A stretch of 64,000 bases of DNA from Heliopora coerulea (GCA_030142905.1 JASJOG010000055.1:1099501-1163500), one strand, 5' to 3'. Shown: positions 44,458 through 54,673, numbered from the stretch's first letter. A program made the numbers and translations. Notes: generated from the sequence alone by a model not told the origin.

Positions 44458-44564
44458 AGTAGTTGTAATTTGACGGGTTCTAGCCCGAAAATCACATTCC
44501 ATACATTCCATTCTAGGGCGTAGCACTCTCTTACACTATTAACTCATCACCATAACAACACAAT
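44458..44564 (+). repeat. Polinton B left terminal inverted repeat
   Basis: Complementary to the right end, including CACATTCCATACATTCCATT and AACTCATCACCATAACAAC. It begins AGTAGTTG, the same style as the inferred end of element A. Confidence 0.95.
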
Positions 44565-44576
44565 ATTATTTTTTTG

Positions 44577-44604
44577 GTGTCATAACACACAAGTGTTATG
44601 ACAC
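44577..44604. promoter_or_regulatory. Perfect 12-bp hairpin near left end of Polinton B
   Basis: GTGTCATAACAC, four-base loop, GTGTTATGACAC. It lies between the terminal repeat and the end of the coiled-coil gene. Possible mRNA 3' structure or protein-binding palindrome. Confidence 0.5.
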
Positions 44605-44625
44605 AAAATCTCATATTCTCCATTA

Positions 44626-45075
44626 CTATTCTTCCTTCTTTTCTTCCAAATATCTTTTTTTAACAACATGTTTTCCAATTGTTATTCCACCAGATGCTAA
44701 TCCAAGATAGGGAAGAAATGGAGTCACCCTCAACTATATTTTTTACATCTCTTCTTAACAAGTTATCTTTTAATAGGTCTTCTTCCAACTCATCACTGCT
44801 TTCTATTGCATCTAAACCTCCTAACAAATCCGAAAACTTGGCAATAAGTAAATCTGTCAAGAAGACATTTGCTTTTTCACTTGTAACCTTTCATATTCTG
44901 CGTATATCTTTACAATTTGTTTATTGGATGCTTTCTTCAAATACGCAACAGATTGCTTAATTTCTCCATCTTCTGATAACTGTTGCAATTCTCTGCGTTT
45001 TTTATCAATTTCTTCTTCTCTATTATTAATATTGTTTGGAGTTGTTGGAATTTCTTCACTGTCATTTATACTCAT
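44626..45075 (-). pseudogene. Coiled-coil protein, Polinton B
   Basis: ATG at 45,075 (MSINDSEEIPTTPNNINNRE), then QLSEDGEIKQSVAYLKKASN, a frameshift near 44,860, GLDAIESSDELEEDLL, another shift near 44,735, and a hydrophobic piece ending in a KKRYLEEKKEE tail. Homologue of A 18,477-19,069. Only 24 bases, AT-rich and nearly palindromic (CATTTATTTATATATATA..ATAAATG), separate it from the divergent integrase, so one short bidirectional promoter probably serves both. Function unknown. Confidence 0.6.
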
Positions 45076-45099
45076 TTATTTATATATATAAAAAAATAA

Positions 45100-46073
45100 A
45101 TGAAGGATAAAGACTTTATTATAGAACAAGAATTGAGAGATTTATATTACAACCCAGAAACAGGTTTTCAATCTGCAGAAAGATTATATAAAAAAGCAAA
45201 AGAAGGAATAAATGTGAGTAGAAAAATTGTGAAAGAATGGTTAAAAACTCAAGAAACATATTCAAGATTTAAACCTATTATCAGAAAGCATAAGTATGTA
45301 AAAACATTTGCTAAGGATTTAGGTGATCAACTTCAAATGGATTTGGTTGATATGAAGAAATGTAACAAGGAAAATAAAGGATATTATTGGATTCTAACAG
45401 GTATAGAAATTCTTTCTAGATATGCGTTTGCAATTCCAGTTTATAGAAAAGATAAAACAAGCATGACAAAATCAATAGAAAGAATGTTAACAAAATTTAA
45501 GATTAGATTTGGAAAATATCCAAGTTTCATACAATTTGATGACGGAAAAGAATTTACAAATGTTGGTGTAAAAAATCTTTTAAAAATTGGATATAATGTA
45601 AAATATTTTTCATCCCACACTGGAAAGAAAGCAGCTATAGTAGAAAGATTTAATAGAACTTTAAAAACAGTCATGTGGAAATATTTTGACAGTAAACAGA
45701 CAAATGAATGGTCGGATATTTTGGATTCTTTTGTTAAAAATTATAACACATCAACGCATAGAAGTATTGGAATGAAACCTGTTGATGTGAATGAAGAAAA
45801 TAAGCAACAAGTGTGGATAAAATTATTTGGTCAACCCGTTGGAAATGAAATTTCTTCTCCAAAATCAAAATTGGAGATGTAGTTAGAATTTCTAGATACA
45901 AGCATATTTTTGCGGAAGGATATGAAGCAAATTTTACAAAAGAAGTTTTTAGAATTGACGAGGTGATTTTTGGAGATCTTATCATGTATAAATTAGAAGA
46001 TTTAAAAGGAGAAGAAATTCTTGAAAAATTTTATGAAAATGAATTATCTGCTGTTGGAAAAAGATATAAATAA
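45100..46073 (+). pseudogene. Polinton integrase, element B, no chromodomain
   Basis: ATG at 45,100 preceded by AAATAA. RDLYYNPETGFQSAERLY, then QMDLVDMKKCNKENKGYYWI (first Asp present), QFDDGKEFTNVGV (second Asp) and AAIVERFNRTLKT (Glu): the DDE triad is intact. Continuous to 45,882; after one frameshift it ends near ELSAVGKRYK-TAA (46,071). The A copy continues here with a chromodomain, so B has either lost it or represents the form without it. Role: integration of element DNA with 6-bp staggered cuts. Confidence 0.9.
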
Positions 46074-46301
46074 ATGGAGTTTGATGATATTGAAATGAAA
46101 GATAAAGATAGATATAGTAAGGAAGAAGGAGGAGAAGAAGAATTTCAAGAAGCAGAAACAGATTTTGATGGCGATGAAAACCTTGGTGATGAAGGATCTC
46201 CAAGAATGAAATTCAATAGAGTTGAAACATTATCAAAATTAAAAAAAGATGCTGGAAATATGAAAAGACGAATAACTACAGATACAAAAAGAGATTTTTA
46301 A
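46074..46301 (+). CDS. Small acidic protein, Polinton B
   Basis: 75 codons, ATG directly after the integrase TAA. EFDDIEMKDKD, Glu/Asp-rich middle, then MKFNRVETLSKLKK, ending TDTKRDF-TAA. Homologue of A 15,352-15,582. The next frame is +1 and overlaps by 26 bases, just as in A. Confidence 0.62.
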   Translation: MEFDDIEMKDKDRYSKEEGGEEEFQEAETDFDGDENLGDEGSPRMKFNRVETLSKLKKDAGNMKRRITTDTKRDF

Positions 46302-46978
46302 AATAAAAATTTATAAAAAAGATGGTGAAAATTCAAAAATATTATTAGATGAAACTGAATTTATAACTAATCCAAAAAATGATTCCGTTACTGTTAGATT
46401 TAGAGGAAAAGATGTTGGAAAAATTAATAAAAATGGAGAATGGGAAAGTTATAAAAAAATGGAATAAAAAATATGTTGATGAATTTAATGCTCCTCTTAC
46501 AGATGCTATAAAAACGTATAAAAAAAACACAGATTCTCTTGTTGAAGAAGAATTTAGACGTATACCTGAAATTCAAGAAAATCTTGACTGGGATACCCAG
46601 GGAGATTTAGGTGTTAATTTTGATGACATAAAACTGAATATTTTGCAAAATTCCATGGAAAAATTAGATGAAAATAGTGAATATTTAGAGGAAGACGTGA
46701 AAGAAACAGAAAGTCTTATGAGTGAACAAGATATTAGAGAATTTAATGGAATTTTGAATCCAAAAGGAAGGAATGCAGAAGAGAAAATCAATTTTCTTGA
46801 AATACAAGCTGATCACTGGAGACAAAAAGCTCTATTGGAAGTTAATGAAAAAAAAGAAAAATGGTATAAAGATGCAGAAAGATTAACAAGAATGAAAGCT
46901 GACAGGTTGCAAATAGATAATGATATAAGACCTATGAGTAGAGTCAACAAACTTTATCCAGGTTATAAAAAATCAAAG
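46276..46978 (+). pseudogene. Membrane-associated virion protein without membrane tail, Polinton B
   Basis: Open from 46,276 in the +1 frame relative to the acidic gene, with no ATG near its start (EIFKIKIYKKDGENSKILLD). A frameshift near 46,440 leads into KKYVDEFNAPLTDAIKTYKK and a charged helical region (YKDAERLTRMKADRLQIDND). The Ala/Gly-rich hydrophobic tail seen in A is absent: the frame runs from NDIRP straight into MSRVNKLYPGYKK and the capsid gene. A deletion therefore fused the two reading frames. Function as for A, inferred. Confidence 0.5.
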
Positions 46979-47492
46979 ATGAGTAATATCAAAGGAAACA
47001 GGGTGAGACATACTGTTACATTGAATCCAAATTCTGCAAATTCAGAAGATCTTTATATTGATATTCCTAAATTGAATCCAAGTTTATGTCTTGTTCCAGA
47101 CTCGTTAAGAATGTTATTTAATTTCAAAAACAGTAACACCAAATCTTGGTTTTTAAATAATTTATCAAAACTTTTGAAAAGTAGATTGGTTATAAAATTT
47201 GCAGGTGAGATTGTTTATGACAATACAGGAGAATCTATTTTAGAAGTTTATAAAGATCTTTGGAAACCAGAATATGAAAGAGCAGATATGATACAGTATG
47301 GTATTGGAATGGAAAATGTCAGGAAACTCATTTCAAAAGATGACTCTGGTGCTTCAAGTGGAACAACACAAAAAGTGTCTGATAAACTCATGTTTGATAT
47401 TTTTGGAACAAAACAATGTCTGAAATTGGAAAAAATTCTATCCACACATGGATTGTATGCTCCGTATGGAATGATTAACAATTTTCAATATA

Positions 47493-48831
47493 CAGGGTGT
47501 CCATAAAGTCTCTTTACAATTTAAAAAATTTATTACAAAAGCAAATGAGCAGACAAATATGTAGAAATTGTTACAAAATGAGGAGTAGATATTGAATTTT
47601 TTTTTTCCTCATTTAATACACCTGTACATGGGCACCATTAGTTGCACGAAGCACATTAAGACGGTACTCGATTTCTTGCCTTGTTTGCTGTAGCATGGCC
47701 TCGTCAATGGTCGCAATGGCATCAGTGATCTTTTGCTTTAGGTCAGTGATGTCCCGTATCTTTGTTCGATACATGATATCTTTAACATAATCCCACAGAA
47801 AGAAGTCCAGGGGAGTGATATCTGGTGAACGAGTTGGCCAGGGAATCGGGTCATCCCTTCCAATCCACCGGTCTGGGAATGTTTGATTTAGGAACTCACG
47901 AACATGCAGTCCCCGATGTGGTGGTGCACCATCTTGCTGGAAAATGATGGTTGGTTGAAGGTCATCTAGTTGTGGTGCCACATATTCAGTCAGAAGGTCA
48001 AGGTAAACATTTGCAGTAATTGATATCTCGTGGAAGAAAAGTGGACCAATAATTCGATTGCACATGACCCCACACCACACACTCACCTTTGGACTATCTC
48101 GGTGAAGTTCCCTAGTCATATGGGGGTGTCCTGATCCCCAGATTCTCACATTATGTGTGTTAAGTTTCCCTGAAACATGAAACGTTGTTTCATCACTAAA
48201 ACAAACTCGGGTGAGGAACGTTTCATCCTCAGAAGTTCGTTCCAGCATGTTTACTGCAAACTCTTTTCGTCTTGGTTTATCATTTGGCTCGAGTCCCTGT
48301 AAGAGTTGCACTTTGTAAGCGTACAATTGCAAGTTCTTGTGCAGGACTTTGTGCACTGTTGGACGTGGTAGCTCTAACTGTCTGGCAGCAGTACGGATGG
48401 ACTTTGCAGGAGAACGATCAAAGGCTTGTCTTACACGATCGATGTTTTCCTCAAATGTTCGTGGTCGTCCACTCCTCTCTTTATCCAACACTGTCCCTGT
48501 CTTCATAAACTTCTTGTGCCATGCACGAATTGATGGACGTGACGGTGGATCTCTTCCATACTTAGTTCTGTAGTTTCGCTGAGTCTGCGTATCCAATTTT
48601 GTTTCAATAAACCATGATACACATTGTGCCTTCTCTTGAGGAGTACCTATTTTTATAGGGGTTCATTTAACACTACCTATTTCATCAACAGGGTACTTGA
48701 AATACACAAATGCAATGTGATTAAAAACTTTGATAACCACTGAGTGCATATAACAAATCTGATTAAGATATTTCATCAATTGCCTTTGTAATAATTTTTT
48801 TAAATTGTAAAGAAACTTTATGGACACCCTG
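47493..48831 (-). mobile_element. Tc1/mariner-superfamily transposon inserted in Polinton B
   Basis: 1,339 bp with ~50-bp inverted ends (CAGGGTGTCCATAAAGT), TA duplicated at both sides and an almost intact transposase. Removing it would leave the capsid frame continuous, so the insertion happened when the capsid gene was still readable there. The youngest-looking element in the window. Confidence 0.95.
47613..48596 (-). CDS. Mariner-type transposase (DD41D by count)
   Basis: 327 uninterrupted codons, extending in frame to ~48,660 (IGTPQEKAQCVSWF) without an ATG; the reported beginning is a TTG. Domains: paired helix-turn-helix (RPSIRAWHKKFMKTG; RTAARQLELPRPTVHKVL), GRPRTF hook, catalytic core with first Asp CFSDETTF, second Asp FQQDGAPPH and third Asp SPDITPLDFFLW. 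I count 41 residues between the second Asp and the last Asp, suggesting the DD41D group. It cuts and pastes at TA. Possibly the start codon was lost, or translation starts at a non-AUG codon. Confidence 0.9.
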   Translation of the reverse strand: MDTQTQRNYRTKYGRDPPSRPSIRAWHKKFMKTGTVLDKERSGRPRTFEENIDRVRQAFDRSPAKSIRTAARQLELPRPTVHKVLHKNLQLYAYKVQLLQGLEPNDKPRRKEFAVNMLERTSEDETFLTRVCFSDETTFHVSGKLNTHNVRIWGSGHPHMTRELHRDSPKVSVWCGVMCNRIIGPLFFHEISITANVYLDLLTEYVAPQLDDLQPTIIFQQDGAPPHRGLHVREFLNQTFPDRWIGRDDPIPWPTRSPDITPLDFFLWDYVKDIMYRTKIRDITDLKQKITDAIATIDEAMLQQTRQEIEYRLNVLRATNGAHVQVY

Positions 48832-49513
48832 TATAATCACACTTCCAAAAATAAGTGATATAATGGTTGCTCAAAGTGGTCAAAGTGTTGGTGGATATTC
48901 TCTTGAAAATTTAGAGTTGGAATATGAAACTATTGAAAATTTGGATTTGGCTGAAGAAGTTTTGAAAAATTATTCAGTGGGGAGATCACTATCTTTTAAT
49001 CACGTCACTTTGATGAAAACTGTAGAATGGGATAAAGATGCAACACTACACAATTTAACTGTAAATATTCCAAGAAAAAGTATGAAAGCAGTTGTGTTGT
49101 TATTTAGAAACACGACAATTACAGATAGTGAAGAATTTGTGTATCCAAAATATTACAGAAGGAATTCCAAATTCAATCTACTCTCAAGGAATGCCAAAAA
49201 GTAGATTCTTTGAAGAACCTTTCAGAATTTTCCACTGTGGATATGAAGATTGTCAATCTGTCATGACTCTTGAAAAATTCTACAAAGATGCATTTGCATT
49301 ATGTATTGATTTGAGAACTATAAATGACGATTTTGTCTATGGAGATGGAAAGAAGCTGGTGAATACACAATCTGGAATCTTGTTAGAAATCAAGAAAAAA
49401 GCAATCACAGCAAATGTAAAATGTCACATCTTTGTCCTGAATGATGGATTATTGAATATTGCGAATAAAGATTTGAGTAGCATACAATTTAAAAAAAAAA
49501 TTCCTTATAATAA

Positions 49514-50144
49514 ATGAGCGAAAAGATAACTACAACAAATGAGACAAAAATAAATGTGGTGAAATTGGAGTTACAAAAAATTTCAAATAAAGCAAAAGAA
49601 AATAAAAAAATAAAACAAGTAAAAACATAAAACCATTCAATATGATTATAGTTGGAATGACATGTTGTGGAAAAACAAAATTTCTTTTAGATTTTTTGAA
49701 AAAGAATACATGAAATGTTTTGAATCCATCTTCCTCATTTGTCCTACATTTGAATGGAAATATTATAGAGATGAAGATTTTTATGCAATTCCTTGTGACC
49801 AAGATGAAGTGGAAAAATATTTAAAATATATTGTGGATTATGCAAAAGGTAGTCAATCTTTAATCATATTGGATGATTGTGCATCAAGTAAAAGTGTAAA
49901 AAATAGAACTAGTGAATTGGTCAAGTTGGGATTTTCTGCAAGACATTACAATCTTTCTGTGGTTGTTATAACTCAGCAGTTGAAAAGCATTGCAAAACCA
50001 TTTAGAGAAAACATGTCAAAACTGGTAACATTTTATAATCCAAATAAAAAAGATATGAAAACAATTGTGGAAGAATATCTTGGAAATATTGACAAAAAAG
50101 AATTGGAAAAAATTTTGAAAACATTAAAAGAAAAAAAAATATAG
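49514..50144 (+). pseudogene. FtsK/HerA-like packaging ATPase, Polinton B
   Basis: ATG at 49,514 (MSEKITTTNETKINVVKLEL), frameshift near 49,628, then MIIVGMTCCGKTKFLLDF with Walker A, and a second shift near 49,690. The remaining 160 codons are intact: FLICPTFEWKYY, Walker B SLIILDDCASSKSV, TSELVKLGFSARHYNLSVVV, ITQQL, and a helical end (IDKKELEKILKTLKEKKI). Same family as A 17,851. It would pump genomes into capsids. Confidence 0.85.
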
Positions 50145-50188
50145 TAATTTGGAGATTAATTTAATTTTTCCTTTTGACCATAAAATAA

Positions 50189-51597
50189 ATGAGTGAGTTG
50201 GAGAAGGAGGAAAAGAAATTTTATGGGAAAAATTATGACTATGTTTCATTGTTGAAAAAATTTTTTAAGAAGAAATATCCATACACAGACATGTCTAAAT
50301 TTCCTTTTTGAAGCTGATTTTGACAAAGATGGTGTATTCCAAGGTTATCATGTTTGGTTTAAAAATGACATGGTTTCAACAGAAGTTTTTGAAAAAACTC
50401 CAACTTGGAAAAATTAAGTGACACATTTAAAAATGATCCAAATATGATAAAATATTTAACCATAAACAAACCAAAACCACATTTTCCAAAAATGTGGAAA
50501 CTTGGAGGAGAAATACAACCACTTCCAAGAGGAAAAAGACATGTAGGATTTTATGGAAAATCTTATTATTGGGATGGATTTCCTACAGAATATGTATTGA
50601 ATTATCCTATAAACCAATTTCGTATCTATGTGAATAATACAGATTATTTCAACTCTAATTTACCTCCATTATATATCAATACAGACCAAAATGCATTGTG
50701 GGATATAAGAAAGAACTATTTTCAAACAATTATAGGAACTTGGATTGCAACCTATGCTTGCGGTGTTTCTATACAACATTTGACATTTTCTCAGGATATT
50801 CCAAAACAAATTACTTCTTTAATGAGATTTCATTTATACTTTACAGTGAGAAGAATTGTGTGGCAATTAAGTATTGGAGATGATTCCACATATAATAAAT
50901 TTAATGCAGGATTCTTGAAAGATCACATTCCAAAATGGACCTGGCAAGAAGTTGAGAATTATAAGATGAACATTTGGGTCAAGATGTGATTGCAATGTCA
51001 ACTCCATTTCCAAGACATAAACATGGTCCAGGACAATTACGAGATGTCCAAAATGATTACAAAAAATTTGTTCCTAAAATTTCAACAGGATTGATTAAGA
51101 AGGGGACAGAATTATTAAATCATTCCATTGAAGCTTACATTTATTCCATCTTAGGAGCACAAGCAAGAACTAGACAATCCATTGTAAGTAGTAGAGCATC
51201 TGCATTAGAAATGCAAAAAGTTTTTCGGAAAATTGTTGAAGATTCTATTATAAATTATGAAACAACCACATGGATAAATAATATGAATCAAGCAGTTTCT
51301 GATACAAATGTGATTCTCAACACTGCAATATCTCCAACTTTATGGTTGATTCCTTCTTCTTTGATAATCTTAAAAAATCCAGTTGAAGGATATAATAACA
51401 AATTAAAAGTTTCTACAGCAGATATGTTTTTTGGAGTCAATAACAGATTAAATTATCAAGGAAAAGAAGAAAAAATAAAATCTCCTGTCAAAAAATTAGA
51501 AAAAGAAAAAATAAAATCTCCTGAGAATACAGAAAATCTCATTATTTTATCTTTATCCCTTATAGGAGGAGTTTTGTTTTCAAAATATATTTTCTAA
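50189..51597 (+). pseudogene. ~440-residue candidate virion protein, Polinton B
   Basis: ATG 50,189 in AAATAAATGAGTGA context: MSELEKEEKKFYGKNYDYVS. Frameshifts at ~50,311, ~50,400 and ~50,975; otherwise open. YPINQFRIYVNNTDYF, YACGVSIQHLTFSQDIPKQI, FHLYFTVRRIVWQL, HGPGQLRDVQNDYKKF and SILGAQARTRQSIVSSRASA are shared with A. A basic Ser/Pro/Lys linker (KSPVKKLEKEKIKSPENTEN) and a C-terminal membrane segment (LIILSLSLIGGVLFSKYIF) follow. No named family recognised; place and conservation suggest a structural or packaging role. Confidence 0.55.
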
Positions 51598-51604
51598 AAT
51601 AAAC

Positions 51605-52242
51605 ATGAATAAGACATTTAAAGTATACATCACAAAAGAAAGAGAAATATTTGAATTGGATAAATCACTTGTGTTGACTGGATGTCAAAAAATAATTCCA
51701 AAATCTGTAAGCATTTTTTGGAATTATAACAACTTGGATGAAACATATTTTTTTAATTACGATGTAGATGGTGTAAACACAAAAGTCTCATTTAAGAAAG
51801 GATATTACACATTCGACATGTTAAAAGAAAGTATTGAAAATATTGGAAACATGAAATTAGAAGCAGAAAAACAAACAGGAAAATGTAAAATACAATCAGA
51901 TAAAAAAACAAATTTAAAAACACTTGGTCCTATTTTAGGTTTTTCCTCTAACAAAGAAATTGCAGCAAACACTTGGGTGGCAAGTGACAAAGAAGTGAAT
52001 ATTAACAATAATTTGGAATATGTGAGCATAAGTTGTAATTTGGTGGATAAAAATAAAAATTTTGTGGATGGAAAAAGAAGTGATATTCTCCTCCAAATTC
52101 CAATTACAACAAAACAATTGCTAAAAGGATCTGTTTCTCAAATGAAAAAACAGAACAAGGTACAAGTTTATCAAATGGAGTCTACAATGAATTGCAATTC
52201 AAAGTAAAAGGAAATAATTTGTTAGAATTTACTATTAAATAA
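51605..52242 (+). pseudogene. Candidate penton/minor capsid protein, Polinton B
   Basis: ATG at 51,605 (MNKTFKVYITKEREIFELDK). Beta-strand-like pattern: PKSVSIFWNYNNLDETYFF, KVSFKKGYYTFDMLKESIEN, LKTLGPILGFSSNK, NINNNLEYVSISCNLVDKN, NFVDGKRSDILLQIPIT. One frameshift near 52,150 leads into SNGVYNELQFKVKGNNLLEF and TAA at 52,240. Two bases separate it from the fiber ATG. Its ~210 residues fit a single jelly-roll minor capsid protein, as expected in Polintons; fold not verified. Confidence 0.52.
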
Positions 52243-52244
52243 AT

Positions 52245-54093
52245 ATGAGTTTCTTCTATGGATATAAAGAAAAACATGATATTGAAACAATTGGAGGTCT
52301 TGCAACAACAGGAGGTGAAATGACTGGAGATATAAACATGAATGACAATCATATTTTAACATCAGCAGATCCAACAGAAAATTCACATCTTGCAAGAAAA
52401 ACATATGGGATGACAAAGTATCAAATGCGTCTGTTTCTGGAAATTTTCTTCCAAAAACAGGAGGAAGTATGACAGGAAATATAAATATTGGAAATTATAA
52501 AATTATTTCTTCTTCTGATCCTACAGATGATACACATTTAGCAAGAAAAAAAATATGTAGATGACCAAGATAATCTCAAGTTAAATTTATCAGGAGGAAG
52601 AGTAACTGGTTTAACAACATTTCAAAAAGAGTAAATTTAAATAATGAAACACATCTTCATGGGGATAAAAGAATTTATAATTATCAAACTGACAGTGCTT
52701 CTGCAAATTCTGGCATTATGCTAATTAATAGAGATTACTCAGACAGAAGATATTTAAAAAAGTCCGGTGGAACAATGTCTGGAGATATAACAATTGGAAA
52801 TCATAAAATTATAACAACTTCTGATCCTACACTTGAAACACATTTAGCAAGAAAAAAATATATAGATGATGAAAATTCTAAAAAGTTTCAAAATCTGGTG
52901 ATACAATGACAGGAAATTTAGACATCGGAAATAATAAAATTTTCACAACTGCAGATTCAACGGGTGAAAAACATCTTTGTAGAAAAAAATATGTAGATAT
53001 TCAAGGTGCTAAAAAATTGAATCTTTCTGGTGGGAGAATGTCAGGTGATATTATAATTAATAACCATAGAATTTGGTCAACTTCAAATCCTACACATGAT
53101 AGACATTTAGCAAGAAAAATATATGTGGATGAAAGAGACAATTTGAAATTATCAAAATCTGGTGATATAATGACAGGAGATTTGAATATGGGAAATCATC
53201 ATATTATTCATTCAGCAAATTATGTTCCTTCTTCTGATAATCATGTTGTGACTAAAAAATATGTGACAAATTGGTCATATCCAAACTCAACTGCAAATTT
53301 ATATTTGTTACAAATGGATGATTTAGGAATTTTTGATGCAACAAAAGATGATATTGATTATATAGAATATACTGGAAGTAATAAAAAGGTTGAAACACTT
53401 TTGAATGTGTCAAGAAAAAAAGATTGGAATTTCACACAAAATGATACAAACAAACAACCATTTTTCAAAAAATCCACAATCAATAATAATTTTTATTGCA
53501 TTCAATATCTTGGATCAAATATACAAAATTTACATTTAGTTACTTCACAAGATATTTTATCCAATCAATATTTGAATTTTTATTTTGTTTATGGTTTGAA
53601 ATCATTAAATTCTTCTAGCAATGAAGTTTCATTGTTTAAAATTACATCCAACGAAACAACAAGTAACCAACTTCCTTTTAATTTTGGTATTTCTTATCAA
53701 AATTCATTATTATATATAACAAACTCATCTCAAAACGCAGTTCCAAATTCCAGATGGCAATTGAAAGCAAATGCAACAGAAATCAATAAATTAATATGTC
53801 TTTCTTGTCATTGGAATCAAAATAACATCAGTGGTGTTATTAAAAAAGGAAAACTTTATGTGAATGTAAAAGAAATTGTTTCTTTCGGTACGGCAGGTAA
53901 ATTATCTCATAATTCAAATACGAAATTTTATCTTGGATCAAAAAATAAAGACTATGGAAAATTTGATGGAGAAATACTCTATGTTTATGTTTCAACAAGA
54001 AAAATGAAAGAAAAAGAAATTGTGTTAAATCATTATCTTCTTTGTAAAAAGTTTGATATTGATTTTGATGAAGAAGTTATAAAATATGTTTGA
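52245..54093 (+). pseudogene. Fiber-like repeat protein with beta-sandwich head, Polinton B
   Basis: MSFFYGYKEKHDIETIGGLA, then about seven ~45-residue repeats (GGEMTGDINM..; GGTMSGDITIGNHKIITTSD; GDTMTGNLDIGNNKIFTTAD; GGRMSGDIIINNHRIWSTSN; GDIMTGDLNMGNHHIIHSAN), each closing with LARKKYVDD-like sequence. The last 395 codons (52,906-54,093) are intact and finish in a ~250-residue domain (QPFFKKSTINNNFYCIQYLG, FGISYQNSLLYITN, RKMKEKEIVLNHYLLCKKF) that looks like a concanavalin/LamG-type sandwich. Frameshifts near 52,405, 52,545, 52,630 and 52,905. Likely a receptor-binding spike; inferred. Confidence 0.65.
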
Positions 54094-54375
54094 ATAGAAT
54101 TTGGTTTCTATTTGAATTTACTTGTAAATAGATTTTGAATAGATTTGAATAAATTTTGAATAGACTCAAGTAGATTCTGATTTTACTTGAAAGTTATTCA
54201 AATTTTATTTGAATTCTATTTGAATTTACTTGTAAATAACTTTGAATAGTTATTTGATTTTACTTGTAAATAGATTTTGAATAGACTCAAATAGATTCTG
54301 ATTTTACTTGTATTTTACTTGTAAGTAACTTTGAATAGAATTCTTTCTATTCAAATTTAATTTTTTTTCTTTAAT
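54094..54375. repeat. AT-rich tandem repeat downstream of fiber gene B
   Basis: Units with TTTGAATAGA, TTTACTTGTAAATAG and TTTGAATTTACTTG recur about every 20-50 bases. Same place as the repeat at 6,745-6,935 of A. No gene. Confidence 0.6.
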
Positions 54376-54379
54376 AAAT

Positions 54380-54665
54380 ATGAGTGAAGAGGAAAACAAT
54401 AAAAGTAAAAGATCCAAGAAAAGTTGAATTGGGTAAAAGACTTGCAAAAATTTCAAAAAGAGCAAAAGAACACAAAAAAAGATTACGTGAAGTGGAAAAA
54501 AGAAGTAAAGAAATTTTTAACACTATAGATTTTAAATATGTTGTTGGAGGTGTTACAATTCTTGGAGGAATTGCTGGATTATATTTTGCATTCAAAAGAG
54601 ACAAGAGAGAAATCGAAGAAGAAGAAAAAGAAAATAAAAAAAGATGTGATATTGATAACTTATAA
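54380..54665 (+). pseudogene. Basic single-pass membrane protein, Polinton B
   Basis: ATG 54,380 gives a short leader that ends by frameshift; the main frame reads PRKVELGKRLAKISKRAKEH, a basic helical stretch (KKRLREVEKRSKEIFNTIDF), then YVVGGVTILGGIAGLYFAF and an acidic/basic tail (KRDKREIEEEEKENKKR). Homologue of A 6,500-6,740. One membrane segment in the second half. Converges with the zinc-motif gene, which ends 9 bases later on the other strand. Confidence 0.58.
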
Positions 54666-54673
54666 AACAAAAT

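Larger units (their letters stand above)
46979..49517 (+). pseudogene. Candidate major capsid protein, Polinton B, split by mariner
   Basis: ATG at 46,979 (MSNIKGNRVRHTVTLNPN). DLYIDIPKLNPSLCLVPDS, LVIKFAGEIVYDNTGE and LISKDDSGASSGTTQKVSDK precede the mariner insertion at 47,493. After it come AQSGQSVGGYSLENLELEYE, TVEWDKDATLHNLTVNIPRK and, past a frameshift near 49,150, PNSIYSQGMPKSRFFEEPF and KKLVNTQSGILLEIKKKA. It is ~400 residues once the insert is disregarded. Position before the ATPase and beta-rich composition make it the best capsid candidate. Confidence 0.55.
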
